A stretch of DNA of 64,000 nucleotides from Euonymus europaeus (taxonomy: Eukaryota; Streptophyta; Magnoliopsida; Celastrales; Celastraceae). Below are positions 11,497-24,200 of this stretch, one piece after another. Under the pieces are notes generated by a model. The model made no database searches. It was not told where the DNA came from and was given only the letters and a program-made list of their open reading frames with translations. Position 1 is the first letter of the stretch. Each line of letters opens with the position of its first letter. The DNA is taken from assembly GCA_963580455.1 (NCBI GenBank), contig OY756962.1:15766001-15830000 (forward strand). Reading direction: 5' to 3'. Both the position numbers and the translations under genes were made by a program.

Positions 11497-13688
11497 CAGC
11501 TTCCTAGATTTTTTCGATGCTAAAACACAATCTTTCTATGACAAATGGACAAAACCGTTAAAAGCCCCCCCATAGAGAGAGTTGAGCAACTTCGGACCAT
11601 CAAAGTTGCTCGGTGTACACTTTTTATTGTTCTTCTATGTCAAATTTTACGAGTATAAGCTTCCAAGATTATTTGGATGCCAAAACACCAACTTTTTGAC
11701 ACAAATGGACAAAATCTTGAAAAGCTCCTCCATAGAGAGAGTTGAGTAACTTCGGACCCACAAAGTTGCTCGGGATACACTTTTTATTGTTCTTCTATGT
11801 CAAATTTTACGAGTATAAGCTTCCTAGATTATTTCGATGCTAAAACACCATCTTTCTATGACAAATGGACAAAACCGTTAAAAGGCCCTCTATAGAGAGA
11901 GTTGAGCAACCTCGGACCATCAAAGTTTCTCGATGTACACTTTTTATTGTTCTTCTATGTCAAATTTTATGACTATAAGCTTCCTAGATTATTTCGATGC
12001 TAAAACACAATCTTTCTATAACAAATGGACAAAACCGTTAAAAGGCCCTCCATAGAGAGAGTTGAGCAACTTTGGACCATCAAAGTTTCTCGGTGTACAC
12101 TTTTTATTCTTCTTCTATGTCAAATTTTACGAGTATAAGCTTGATAGATTATTTCGATGCCAAAACACCAACTTTTTATTACAAATGGACAAAATCTTGA
12201 AAAGCTCCTCCATAGAGAGAGTTGAGTAACTTCAGGCCCACAAAGTTGCTCGAGATACACTTTTTATTGTTCTTCTATATCAAATTTTACGAGTATAAGA
12301 AACCTAGATTATTTCGATGCTAAAACACCATCTTTCTATGACAAATGGACAAAAACCATTAAAAGGCCCTCCATAGAGAGAGTTGAGCAACTTTGGACCA
12401 TCAAAGTTTCTCGGTGTACACTTTTTATTGTTCTTCTATGTCAAATTTTACGAGTATAAGCTTCATAGATTATTTCGATGATAAAAAACGAACTTTTTAC
12501 GACAAATGGACAAAACCGTTAAAAGCTCCTCCATAGAGAGAGTTGAGCAACTTCGGACCATCAAAGTTGCTCGGTGAACACTTTTTATTGTTCTTCTATG
12601 TCAAATTTTACGAGTATAAGCTTCCTAGATTATTTCGATGCTAAAACACCATCTTTCTATAACAAATAGACAAAACCGTTAAAAGCTCCTTCATAGAGAG
12701 AGTTGAGCAACTTCGGACCATCAAAGTTGCTCGGTGTACACTTTTTATTGTACTTCTATGTCAAATTTTACGAGTATCAGCTTCCTAGATTTTTTCGATG
12801 CTAAAACACAATCTTTCTATGACAAATGGACAAAACCGTTAAAAGCCCCCCCATAGAGAGAGTTGAGCAACTTCGGACCATCAACGTTGCTCGGTGTACA
12901 CTTTTTATTGTTCTTCTATGTCAAATTTTACGAGTATAAGCTTCCAAGATTATTTGGATGCCAAAACACCAACTTTTTAACACAAATGGACAAAATCTTG
13001 AAAAGCTCTTCCATAGAGAGAGTTGAGTAACTTCGGACCCACAAAGTTGCTCGGGATACACTTTTTATTGTTCTTCTATGTCAAATTTTACGAGTATAAG
13101 CTTCCTAGATTATTTCGATGCTAAAACACCATCTTTCTATGACAAATGGACAAAACCGTTAAAAGGCCCTCCATAGAGAGAGTTGAGCAACTTCGGACCA
13201 ACAAAGTTTCTCGGTGTACACTTTTTATTGTTCTTCTATGTCAAATTTTACGACTATAAGCTTCCTAGATTATTTCGATGCTAAAACACCATCTTTCTAT
13301 AACAAATGGACAAAACCGTTAAAAGCTCCTCCATAGAGAGAGTTGACCAACTTCGGACCATCAAAGTTGCTCGGTGTACACTTTTTATTGTACATCTATG
13401 TCAAGTTTTACGAGTATAAGCTTCCAAGATTATTTCGTTGCCAAAACACCAACTTTTTATTACAAATGGACAAAACCTTCAAAAGCTCCTCCATAGAGAG
13501 AGTTGAGTAACTTCGGACCCACAAAGTTGCTCGGGATAAACTTTTTATTGTTCTTCTATGCAAATTATACGAGTATAAGCTTTTTAGATTATTTCGATGC
13601 TAAAACACAATCTTTCTATAACAAATGGACAAAACCGTTAAAAGCCCCTCCATAGAGAGAGTTGAACAACTTCAGACCATCAAAGTTG
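11017..13688 (+). repeat. Mosaic satellite zone
   Basis: From about 12,180 this zone follows the order of 5,463 onward at offset 6,717 and continues so into the next block (to about 14,138). It includes the odd agaaacctag (12,298) and the inserted base in aaaaaccattaaaagg (about 12,353). The monomer at about 12,157 is chimeric: it has the gcttgatag lead-in normally followed by an aacgaac monomer, but continues as caccaactttttattac. No coding sequence is present. Confidence 0.75.
11516..11675 (+). repeat. Reference C7 monomer type
   Basis: This type contains a run of seven C (aaagcccccccatag) where most monomers have agctcctccatag, and begins gatgctaaaacacaatc. It is preceded by a monomer ending tatcagcttcctag followed by attttttc, so it is a stable two-monomer combination. 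Copies lie at about 6,130, 12,848, 15,725, 20,690, 23,170, 28,130, 30,462, 34,140, 42,467, 47,580, 59,738 and 63,260. The 30.46 kb copy has two extra A before the C run, and the 47.58 kb copy has an extra ga in the following gagaga tract. Confidence 0.8.
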
Positions 13689-16093
13689 CTCGGTATACAC
13701 TTTTTATTTTTCTTCTATGACAAATTTTACGAGTATAAGCTTCGTAGATTATTTTGATGCTAAAACACCATCTTTCTAGGACAAATAGACAAAACCGTTA
13801 AAAGCTCCTCCATAGAGGGAGTTGAGCAACTTCCGACCATCAAAGTTGCTCGGTGTACACTTTTTATTGTTCTTCTATTTCAAATTTTACGAGTATAATC
13901 TTCCAAGATTATTTCGATTCCAAATCACCAACTTTCTATGAGAAATGGACAAAACCGTTAACAGCTCCTCCATAGAGAGAGTTTGCAACATCGAACCATC
14001 AAAGTTGCTCGATGTACACTTTTTATTGTTCTTCTATGTTAAATTTTATGAGTATAAGCTTGCAAGATTATTTCGATGCCAAAACACCAACTTTTTATCA
14101 CAAATGGACAAAACCTTGAAAAGCTCCTCCATAGAGAGAGTTGAGTAACTTCGGACCCACAAAGTTGCTCGGTATACACTTTTTATTGTTCTTCTATTTC
14201 AAATTTTACGAGTATAATCTTCCAAGATTATTTCGATTCCAAATCACCAACTTTCTATGACAAATGGACAAAACCGTTAAAAGCTCCTCCATAGAGAGAG
14301 TTGAGATACTTCGTACCATAAAAGTTGCTCGGTGTACACTTTTTATTGTTCTTCTATGTCAAATTTTACGAGTATAAGCTTCCAAGATTATTTCGATGCC
14401 AAAACACCAACTTTTTATCACAAATGGACAAAACCTTGAAAAGCTCCTCCATAGAGGGAGTTGAGTAACTTCGGACCCACAAAGTTGCTCGGGATACACT
14501 TTTTATTGTTCTTCTATGTCAAATTTTACGAGTATAAGCTTCATAGATTATTTCGATGCTAAAACACAATCTTTCTATGACAAATAGACAAAACCGTTAA
14601 AAGCTCCTCCATAGAAAGAGTTGAGCAACTTCGGACCATCAAAGTTGCTCGGTGTACACTTTTTATTGTTATTCTATGTCAAATTTTATGAGTACTAGCT
14701 TCCAAGATTATTTCGATGCTAAAACACCATCATTCTATGACAAATGGACAAAAACGTTAAAAGGCCCTTCATAGAGAGAGTTGAGCAACTTCGGACAATC
14801 AAAGTTTTTCGGTGTACACTTTTTATTGTTCTTCTATGTCAAATTTTACGAGTATAAGCTTCATAGATTATTTCGATGCCAAAAAACGAACTTTTTACGA
14901 CAAATGGACAAAACCGTTAAATGCTCCTCCATAGAGAGAGTTCAGTAACTTCGAACCCATAAAGTTGCTCGGGATACACTTTTTATTGTTCTTCTATGTC
15001 AAATTTTACGAGTATAAGCTTCGTAGATTATTTGGACGCCAAAACACCAAATTTTTAACACAGATGGACAAAATCTTGAAAAGCACCTTCATAGAGAGAG
15101 TTGAGTAACTTCGAACCCACAAAGTTGCTCGAGATACACTTTTTATTGTTCTTCTATGTCAAATTTTACGAGTATAAGCTTCCTAGATTATTTCGATGCT
15201 AAAACACCATCTTTCTATGACAAATGGACAAAACCGTTAAAATGCCCTCCATAGAGAGAGTTGAGCAACTTCGGACCATCAAAGTTGCTCGGTGTACACT
15301 TTTTATTGTTCTTCTATGTCAAATTTTACGAGTATAAGCTTCATAGATTATTTCGATGACAAAAAACGAACTTTTTACGACAAATGGACAAAACCGTTAA
15401 AAGCTCCTCCATAGAGAGAGTTGAGCAACTTTGGACCATCAAAGTTGCTCGGTGTACACTTTTTATTGTTCTTCTATGTCAAATTTTACGACTATAAGCT
15501 TCCTAGATTATTTCGATGCTAAAACACCATCTTTCTATAATAAATGGACAAAACCGTTAAAAGCTCCTCCATAGAGAGAGTTGAGCAACTTCGGACCATC
15601 AAAGTTGCTCGGTGTACACTTTTTATTGTACTTCTATGTCAAATTTTATGAGTATCAGCTTCCTAGATTTTTTCGATGCTAAAACACAATCTTTCTATGA
15701 CAAATGGACAAAACCGTTAAAAGCCCCCCCATAGAGAGAGTTGAGCAACTTCGGACCATCAAAGTTGCTCGGTGTACACTTTTTATTGTTCTTCTATGTC
15801 AAATTTTACGAGTATAAGCTTCCAAGATTATTTGGATGCCAAAACACCAACTTTTTAACACAAATGGACAAAATCTTGAAAAGCTCCTCCATAGAGAGAG
15901 TTGAGTAACTTCGGACCCACAAAGTTGCTCGGGATACACTTTTTATTTTTCTTCTACGTCAAATTTTACGAGTATAAGCTTCCTAGATTATTTCGATGCT
16001 AAAACACCATCTTTCTATGACAAATGGACAAAACCGTTAAAAGGCCCTCCATAGAGAGAGTTGAGCAACTTCGGACCATCAAAGTTTCTCGGT

Positions 16094-19000
16094 GTACACT
16101 TTTTATTGTACATCTATGTCAAGTTTTACGAGTATAAGCTTCCAAGATTATTTCGATGCCAAAACACCAACTTTTTATTACAAATGGACAAAACCTTCAA
16201 AAGCTCCTCCATAGAGAGAGTTGAGTAACTTCGGACCCACAAAGTTTCTCGGGATAAACTTTTTATTGTTCTTCTATGCAAATTATACGAGTATAAGCTT
16301 TTTAGATTATTTCGATGCTAAAACACAATCTTTCTATAACAAATGGACAAAACCGTTAAAAGCCCCTCCATAGAGAGAGTTGAGCAACTTCAGACCATCA
16401 AAGTTGCTCGGTATACACTTTTTATTTTTCTTCTATGACAAATTTTACGAGTATAAGCTTCGTAGATTATTTCGATGCTAAAACACCATCTTTCTATGAC
16501 AAATAGACAAAACCGTTAAAAGCTCCTCCATGGAGGGAGTTGAGCAACTTCCGACCATCAAAGTTGCTCGGTGTACACTTTTTATTGTTCTTCTATTTCA
16601 AATTTTACGAGTATAATCTTCCAAGATTATTTAGATTCCAAATCACCAACTTTCTATGAGAAATGGACAAAACCGTTAAAAGCTCCTCCATAGAGAGAGT
16701 TGAGCAACATCGAACCATCAAAGTTGCTCGATGTACACTTTTTATTGTTCTTCTATGTTAAATTTTATGAGTATAAGCTTCATAGATTATTTCGATGCCA
16801 AAAAACGAACTTTTTACGACAAATGGACAAAACCGTTAAAAGCTCCTCCATAGAGAGAGTTGAGATACTTCGTACCATAAAAGTTGCTTGATGTACACTT
16901 TTTATTGTTCTTCTATGTCAAATTTTACGAGTATAAGCTTCCAAGATTATTTCGATGCCAAAACACCAACTTTTTATCACAAAGGGACAAAACCTAGAAA
17001 AGCTCCTCCATAGAGAGAGTTGAGTAACTTCGGACCCACTAAGTTGCTCGGGATACACTTTTTATTGTTCTTCTATGTCAAATTTTACGAGTATAAGCTT
17101 CATAGATTATTTCGATGCCAAAACACAATCTGTCTATGACAAATAGACAAAACCGTTAAAAGCTCCTCCATAGAAAGAGTTGAGCAACTTCGGACCATCA
17201 AAGTTGCTCGGTGTACACTTTTTATTGTTATTCTATGTCAAATTTTATGAGTACTAGCTTCCAAGATTATTTCGATGCTAAAACACCATCATTCTATGAC
17301 AAATGGACAAAAACGTTAAAAGGCCCTTCATAGAGAGAGTTGAGCAACTTCGGACAATCAAAGTTTCTCGGTGTACACTTTTTATTGTTCTTCAATGTCA
17401 AATTTTACGAGTATAAGCTTCATAGATTATTTCGATGCCAAAAAATGAACTTTTTACGACAAATGGACAAAACCGTTAAATGCTCCTCCATAGAGAGAGT
17501 TCAGTAACTTCGAACCCATAAAGTTGCTCGGGATACACTTTTAATTGTTCTTCTATGTCAAATTTTACGAGTATAAGCTTCGTAGATTATTTGGATGCCA
17601 AAACACCAACTTTTTAACACAGATGGACAAAATCGTGAAAAGCTCCTTCATAGAGAGAGTTGAGAACTTCGGACCCACAAAGTTGCTCGAGATTCACTTT
17701 TTATTGTTCTTCTATGTCAAATTTTACGAGTATAAGCTTCCTAGATTATTTCGATGCTAAAACACCATCTTTCTATGACAAATGGACAAAACCGTTAAAA
17801 TGCCCTCCATAGAGAGAGTTGAGCAACTTCGGACCATCAAAGTTGCTCGGTGTACACTTTTTATTGTTCTTCTATGTAATATTTTACGAGTATAAGCTTC
17901 ATAGATTATTTCGATGCCAAAAAACGAACTTTTTACGACAAATGGACAAAACCGTTAAAAGCTCCTCCATAGAGAGAGTTGAGCAACTTTGGACCATCAA
18001 AGTTGCTCGTTGTACACTTTTTATTGTTCTTCTATGTCAAATTTTACGACTATAAGCTTCCTAGATTATTTCGATGCTAAAACACCATCTTTCTATAATA
18101 AATGGACAAAACCGTTAAAAGCTCCTCCATAGAGAGAGTTGAGCAACTTCGGACTATCAAAGTTGCTCGGGATACACTTTTTATTGTTCTTCTATGTCAA
18201 ATTTTACGAGTATAAGCTTCCTAGATTATTTCGATGCTAAAACACCATCTTTCTATGACAAATGGACAAAACCGTTAAAAGGCCCTCCATAGAGAGAGTT
18301 GAGCAACTTCGGACCATCAAAGTTTCTCGGTGTACACTTTTTATTGTTCTTCTATGTCAAATTTTACGACTATAAGCTTCCTAGATTATTTCGATGCTAA
18401 AACACCATCTTTCTATAACAAATGGACAAAACCGTTAAAAGCTCCTCCATAGAGAGAGTTGAGCAACTTCGGACCATCAAAGTTGCTCGGTGTACACTTT
18501 TTATTGTACATCTATGTCAAGTTTTACGAGTATAAGCTTCCAAGATTATTTCGATGCCAAAACACCAACTTTTTATTACAAATGGACAAAACCTTCAAAA
18601 GCTCCTCCATAGAGAGAGTTGAGTAACTTCGGACCCACGAAGTTTCTCGGGATAAACTTTTTATTGTTCTTCTATGCAAATTATACGAGTATAAGCTTTT
18701 TAGATTATTTCGATGCTAAAACACAATCTTTCTATAACAAATGGACAAAACCGTTAAAAGCCCCTCCATAGAGAGAGTTGAGCAACTTCAGACCATCAAA
18801 GTTGCTCGGTATACACTTTTTATTTTTCTTCTATGACAAATTTTACGAGTATAAGCTTCGTAGATTATTTCGATGCTAAAACACCATCTTTCTATGACAA
18901 ATAGACAAAACCGTTAAAAGCTCCTCCATAGAGGGAGTTGAGCAACTTCCGACCATCAAAGTTGCTCGGTGTACACTTTTTATTGTTCTTCTATTTCAAA

Positions 19001-20551
19001 TTTTACGAGTATAATCTTCCAAGATTATTTCGATTCCAAATCACCAACTTTCTATGAGAAATGGACAAAACCGTTAAAAGCTCCTCCATAGAGAGAGTTG
19101 AGCAACATCGAACCATCAAAGTTGCTCGATGTACACTTTTTATTGTTCTTCTATGTTAAATTTTATGAGTATAAGCTTCATAGATTATTTCGATGCCAAA
19201 AAACGAACTTTTTACGACAAATGGACAAAACCGTTAAAAGCTCCTCCATAGAGAGAGTTGAGATACTTCGTACCATAAAAGTTGCTTGATGTACACTTTT
19301 TATTGTTCTTCTATGTCAAATTTTACGAGTATAAGCTTCCAAGATTATTTCGATGCCAAAACACCAACTTTTTATCACAAAGGGACAAAACCTAGAAAAG
19401 CTCCTCCATAGAGAGAGTTGAGTAACTTCGGACCCACTAAGTTGCTCGGGATACACTTTTTATTGTTCTTCTATGTCAAATTTTACGAGTATAAGCTTCA
19501 TAGATTATTTCGATGCCAAAACACAATCTGTCTATGACAAATAGACAAGACCGTTAAAAGCTCCTCCATAGAAAGAGTTGAGCAACTTCGGACCATCAAA
19601 GTTGCTCGGTGTACACTTTTTATTGTTATTCTATGTCAAATTTTATGAATACTAGCTTCCAAGATTATTTCGATGCTAAAACACCAACATTCTATGACAA
19701 ATGGACAAAAACGTTAAAAGGCCCTTCATAGAGAGAGTTGAGCAACTTCGGACAATCAAAGTTTCTCGGTGTACACTTTTTATTGTTCTTCAATGTCAAA
19801 TTTTACGAGTATAAGCTTCATAGATTATTTCGATGCCAAAAAATGAACTTTTTACGACAAATGGACAAAACCGTTAAATGCTCCTCCATAGAGAGAGTTC
19901 AGTAACTTCGAACCCATAAAGTTGCTCGGGATACACTTTTAATTGTTCTTCTATGTCAAATTTTACGAGTATAAGCTTCGTAGATTATTTGGATGCCAAA
20001 ACACCAACTTTTTAACACAGATGGACAAAATCGTGAAAAGCTCCTTCATAGAGAGAGTTGAGAACTTCGGACCCACAAAGTTGCTCGAGATTCACTTTTT
20101 ATTGTTCTTCTATGTCAAATTTTACGAGTATAAGCTTCCTAGATTATTTCGATGCTAAAACACCATCTTTCTATGACAAATGGACAAAACCGTTAAAATG
20201 CCCTCCATAGAGAGAGTTGAGCAACTTCGGACCATCAAAGTTGCTCGGTGTACACTTTTTATTGTTCTTCTATGTCAAATTTTACGAGTATAAGCATCAT
20301 AGATTATTTCGATGCCAAAAAACGAACTTTTTACGACAAATGGACAAAACCGTTAAAAGCTCCTCCATAGAGAGAGTTGAGCAACTTTGGACCATCAAAG
20401 TTGCTCGTTGTACACTTTTTATTGTTCTTCTATGTCAAATTTTACGACTATAAGCTTCCTAGATTATTTCGATGCTAAAACACCATCTTTCTATAATAAA
20501 TGGACAAAACCGTTAAAAGCTCCTCCATAGAGAGAGTTGAGCAACTTCGGA
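16094..20551 (+). repeat. Nested 2,398-bp period (15-mer) inside unit copy 1
   Basis: Within the 7,448-bp unit, about 16,094-18,153 recurs at about 18,492-20,551, offset 2,398 (15 monomers minus two single-base deletions, tatgcaaatta and ttgagaactt). About 340 bp at 18,154-18,491 separates the copies. Shared marks include agggacaaaacctag, cacaatctgtctatg, ttcttcaatgtc and tcgtgaaaagc. Differences, such as agacaaaacc/agacaagacc and tatgtaatatt/tatgtcaaatt, show this duplication is older than the 7,448-bp one. Confidence 0.85.
19032..19191 (+). repeat. Reference 'gattcc' monomer type
   Basis: This type begins gattccaaatcaccaac and continues tctatgagaaatg. It carries gcaacatcgaaccatc and gctcgatgtac in the dyad region, and gttaaattttatgag where others have gtcaaattttacgag. 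The monomer before it usually ends tataatcttccaag and so lacks the HindIII site. Close relatives occur at about 4,639, 16,634, 24,082, 26,480, 31,211, 34,892, 37,291 and 39,210. In some copies (about 1,825, 7,265, 9,501, 13,980, 21,440 and 28,880) the bases ttgagcaac are shortened by one to tttgcaac, which shifts the monomer phase. Confidence 0.8.
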
Positions 20552-21110
20552 CCATCAAAGTTGCTCGGTGTACACTTTTTATTGTACTTCTATGTCAAAT
20601 TTTTCGAGTATCAGCTTCCTAGATTTTTTCGATGCTAAAACACAATCTTTCTATGACAAATGGACAAAACCGTTAAAAGCCCCCCCATAGAGAGAGTTGA
20701 GCAACTTCGGACCATCAAAGTTGCTCGGTGTACACTTTTTATTGTTCTTCTATGTCAAATTTTACGAGTATAAGCTTCCAAGATTATTTGGATGCCAAAA
20801 CACCAACTTTTTAACACAAATGGACAAAATCTTGAAAAGCTCCTCCATAGAGAGAGTTGAGTAACTTCGGACCCACAAAGTTGCTCGGGATACACTTTTT
20901 ATTGTTCTTCTATGTCAAATTTTACGAGTATAAGCTTCCTAGATTATTTCGATGATAAAACACCATCTTTCTATGACAAATGGACAAAACCGTTAAAAGG
21001 CCCTCCATAGAGAGAGTTGAGCAACTTCGGACCATCAAAGTTTCTCGGTGTACACTTTTTATTGTTCTTCTATGTCAAATTTTACGACTATAACATTCCT
21101 AGATTATTTC

Positions 21111-21203
21111 GATGCTAAAACACCATCTTTCTATAACTCGGTATACACTTTTTATTTTTCTTCTATGACAAATTTTACGAGTATAAGCTTCGTAGATTAT
21201 TTT
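21111..21203 (+). repeat. 93-bp truncated monomer at unit junction 1
   Basis: The landmark gatgc at 21,111 is followed by the next gatgc only 93 bp later, at 21,204. Sequence runs ctttctataac and then directly tcggtatacac, skipping 67 bp of the monomer. The join falls exactly at the boundary of the two 7,448-bp units. The parental right side at 13,681-13,700 is an intact monomer (gttgctcggtatacac), and only one base (c) is shared at the break. Confidence 0.93.
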
Positions 21204-24200
21204 GATGCTAAAACACCATCTTTCTAGGACAAATAGACAAAACCGTTAAAAGCTCCTCCATAGAGGGAGTTGAGAAACTTCTGACCATCAAAGTTGCTCG
21301 GTGTACACTTTTTATTGTTCTTCTATGTCAAATTTTACGACTATAAGCTTCCAAGATTATTTCGATTCCAAATCACCAACTTTCTATGAGAAATGGACAA
21401 AACCGTTAACAGCTCCTCCATAGAGAGAGTTTGCAACATCGAACCATCAAAGTTGCTCGATGTACACTTTTTATTGTTCTTCTATGTTAAATTTTATGAG
21501 TATAAGCTTGCAAGATTATTTCGATGCCAAAACACCAACTTTTTATCACAAATGGACAAAACCTTGAAAAGCTCCTCCATAGAGAGAGTTGAGTAACTTC
21601 GGACCCACAAAGTTGCTCGGTATACACTTTTTATTGTTCTTCTATTTCAAATTTTACGAGTATAATCTTCCAAGATTATTTCGATTCCAAATCACCAACT
21701 TTCTATGACAAATGGACAAAACCGTTAAAAGCTCCTCCATAGAGAGAGTTGAGATACTTCGTACCATAAAAGTTGCTCGGTGTACACTTTTTATTGTTCT
21801 TCTATGTCAAATTTTACGAGTATAAGCTTCCAAGATTATTTCGATGCCAAAACACCAACTTTTTATCACAAATGGACAAAACCTTGAAAAGCTCCTCCAT
21901 AGAGGGAGTTGAGTAACTTCGGACCCACAAAGTTGCTCGGGATACACTTTTTATTGTTCTTCTATGTCAAATTTTACGAGTATAAGCTTCATAGATTATT
22001 TCGATGCTAAAACACAATCTTTCTATGACAAATAGACAAAACCGTTAAAAGCTCCTCCATAGAAAGAGTTGAGCAACTTCGGACCATCAAAGTTGCTCGG
22101 TGTACACTTTTTATTGTTATTCTATGTCAAATTTTATGAGTACTAGCTTCCAAGATTATTTCGATGCTAAAACACCATCATTCTATGACAAATGGACAAA
22201 AACGTTAAAAGGCCCTTCATAGAGAGAGTTGAGCAACTTCGGACAATCAAAGTTTTTCGGTGTACACTTTTTATTGTTCTTCTATGTCAAATTTTACGAG
22301 TATAAGCTTCATAGATTATTTCGATGCCAAAAAACGAACTTTTTACGACAAATGGACAAAACCGTTAAATGCTCCTCCATAGAGAGAGTTCAGTAACTTC
22401 GAACCCATAAAGTTGCTCGGGATACACTTTTTATTGTTCTTCTATGTCAAATTTTACGAGTATAAGCTTCGTAGATTATTTGGACGCCAAAACACCAAAT
22501 TTTTAACACAGATGGACAAAATCTTGAAAAGCACCTTCATAGAGAGAGTTGAGTAACTTCGAACCCACAAAGTTGCTCGAGATACACTTTTTATTGTTCT
22601 TCTATGTCAAATTTTACGAGTATAAGCTTCCTAGATTATTTCGATGCTAAAACACCATCTTTCTATGACAAATGGACAAAACCGTTAAAATGCCCTCCAT
22701 AGAGAGAGTTGAGCAACTTCGGACCATCAAAGTTGCTCGGTGTACACTTTTTATTGTTCTTCTATGTCAAATTTTACGAGTATAAGCTTCATAGATTATT
22801 TCGATGACAAAAAACGAACTTTTTACGACAAATGGACAAAACCGTTAAAAGCTCCTCCATAGAGAGAGTTGAGCAACTTTGGACCATCAAAGTTGCTCGG
22901 TGTACACTTTTTATTGTTCTTCTATGTCAAATTTTACGACTATAAGCTTCCTAGATTATTTCGATGCTAAAACACCATCTTTCTATAATAAATGGACAAA
23001 ACCGTTAAAAGCTCCTCCATAGAGAGAGTTGAGCAACTTCGGACCATCAAAGTTGCTCGGTGTACACTTTTTATTGTACTTCTATGTCAAATTTTATGAG
23101 TATCAGCTTCCTAGATTTTTTCGATGCTAAAACACAATCTTTCTATGACAAATGGACAAAACCGTTAAAAGCCCCCCCATAGAGAGAGTTGAGCAACTTC
23201 GGACCATCAAAGTTGCTCGGTGTACACTTTTTATTGTTCTTCTATGTCAAATTTTACGAGTATAAGCTTCCAAGATTATTTGGATGCCAAAACACCAACT
23301 TTTTAACACAAATGGACAAAATCTTGAAAAGCTCCTCCATAGAGAGAGTTGAGTAACTTCGGACCCACAAAGTTGCTCGGGATACACTTTTTATTTTTCT
23401 TCTACGTCAAATTTTACGAGTATAAGCTTCCTAGATTATTTCGATGCTAAAACACCATCTTTCTATGACAAATGGACAAAACCGTTAAAAGGCCCTCCAT
23501 AGAGAGAGTTGAGCAACTTCGGACCATCAAAGTTTCTCGGTGTACACTTTTTATTGTACATCTATGTCAAGTTTTACGAGTATAAGCTTCCAAGATTATT
23601 TCGATGCCAAAACACCAACTTTTTATTACAAATGGACAAAACCTTCAAAAGCTCCTCCATAGAGAGAGTTGAGTAACTTCGGACCCACAAAGTTTCTCGG
23701 GATAAACTTTTTATTGTTCTTCTATGCAAATTATACGAGTATAAGCTTTTTAGATTATTTCGATGCTAAAACACAATCTTTCTATAACAAATGGACAAAA
23801 CCGTTAAAAGCCCCTCCATAGAGAGAGTTGAGCAACTTCAGACCATCAAAGTTGCTCGGTATACACTTTTTATTTTTCTTCTATGACAAATTTTACGAGT
23901 ATAAGCTTCGTAGATTATTTCGATGCTAAAACACCATCTTTCTATGACAAATAGACAAAACCGTTAAAAGCTCCTCCATGGAGGGAGTTGAGCAACTTCC
24001 GACCATCAAAGTTGCTCGGTGTACACTTTTTATTGTTCTTCTATTTCAAATTTTACGAGTATAATCTTCCAAGATTATTTAGATTCCAAATCACCAACTT
24101 TCTATGAGAAATGGACAAAACCGTTAAAAGCTCCTCCATAGAGAGAGTTGAGCAACATCGAACCATCAAAGTTGCTCGATGTACACTTTTTATTGTTCTT

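Larger units (their letters stand above)
13689..21136 (+). repeat. 7,448-bp tandem unit, copy 1
   Basis: This unit matches 21,137-28,584 at a constant offset of 7,448. I noticed about seven substitutions, so identity is near 99.9%. It spans 46.55 monomers: 47 x 160 less five single-base deletions and one 67-bp loss. Shared private marks include tttttcttctacgtc (15,945), ctccatggaggg (16,526), attatttagattcc (16,625), tatgtaatatt (17,875), agacaagacc (19,543), aagcatcatag (20,293) and ataacattcc (21,090). It ends in ctataac, which joins tcggtatac of the next copy, so the last monomer is only 93 bp. Confidence 0.93.
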
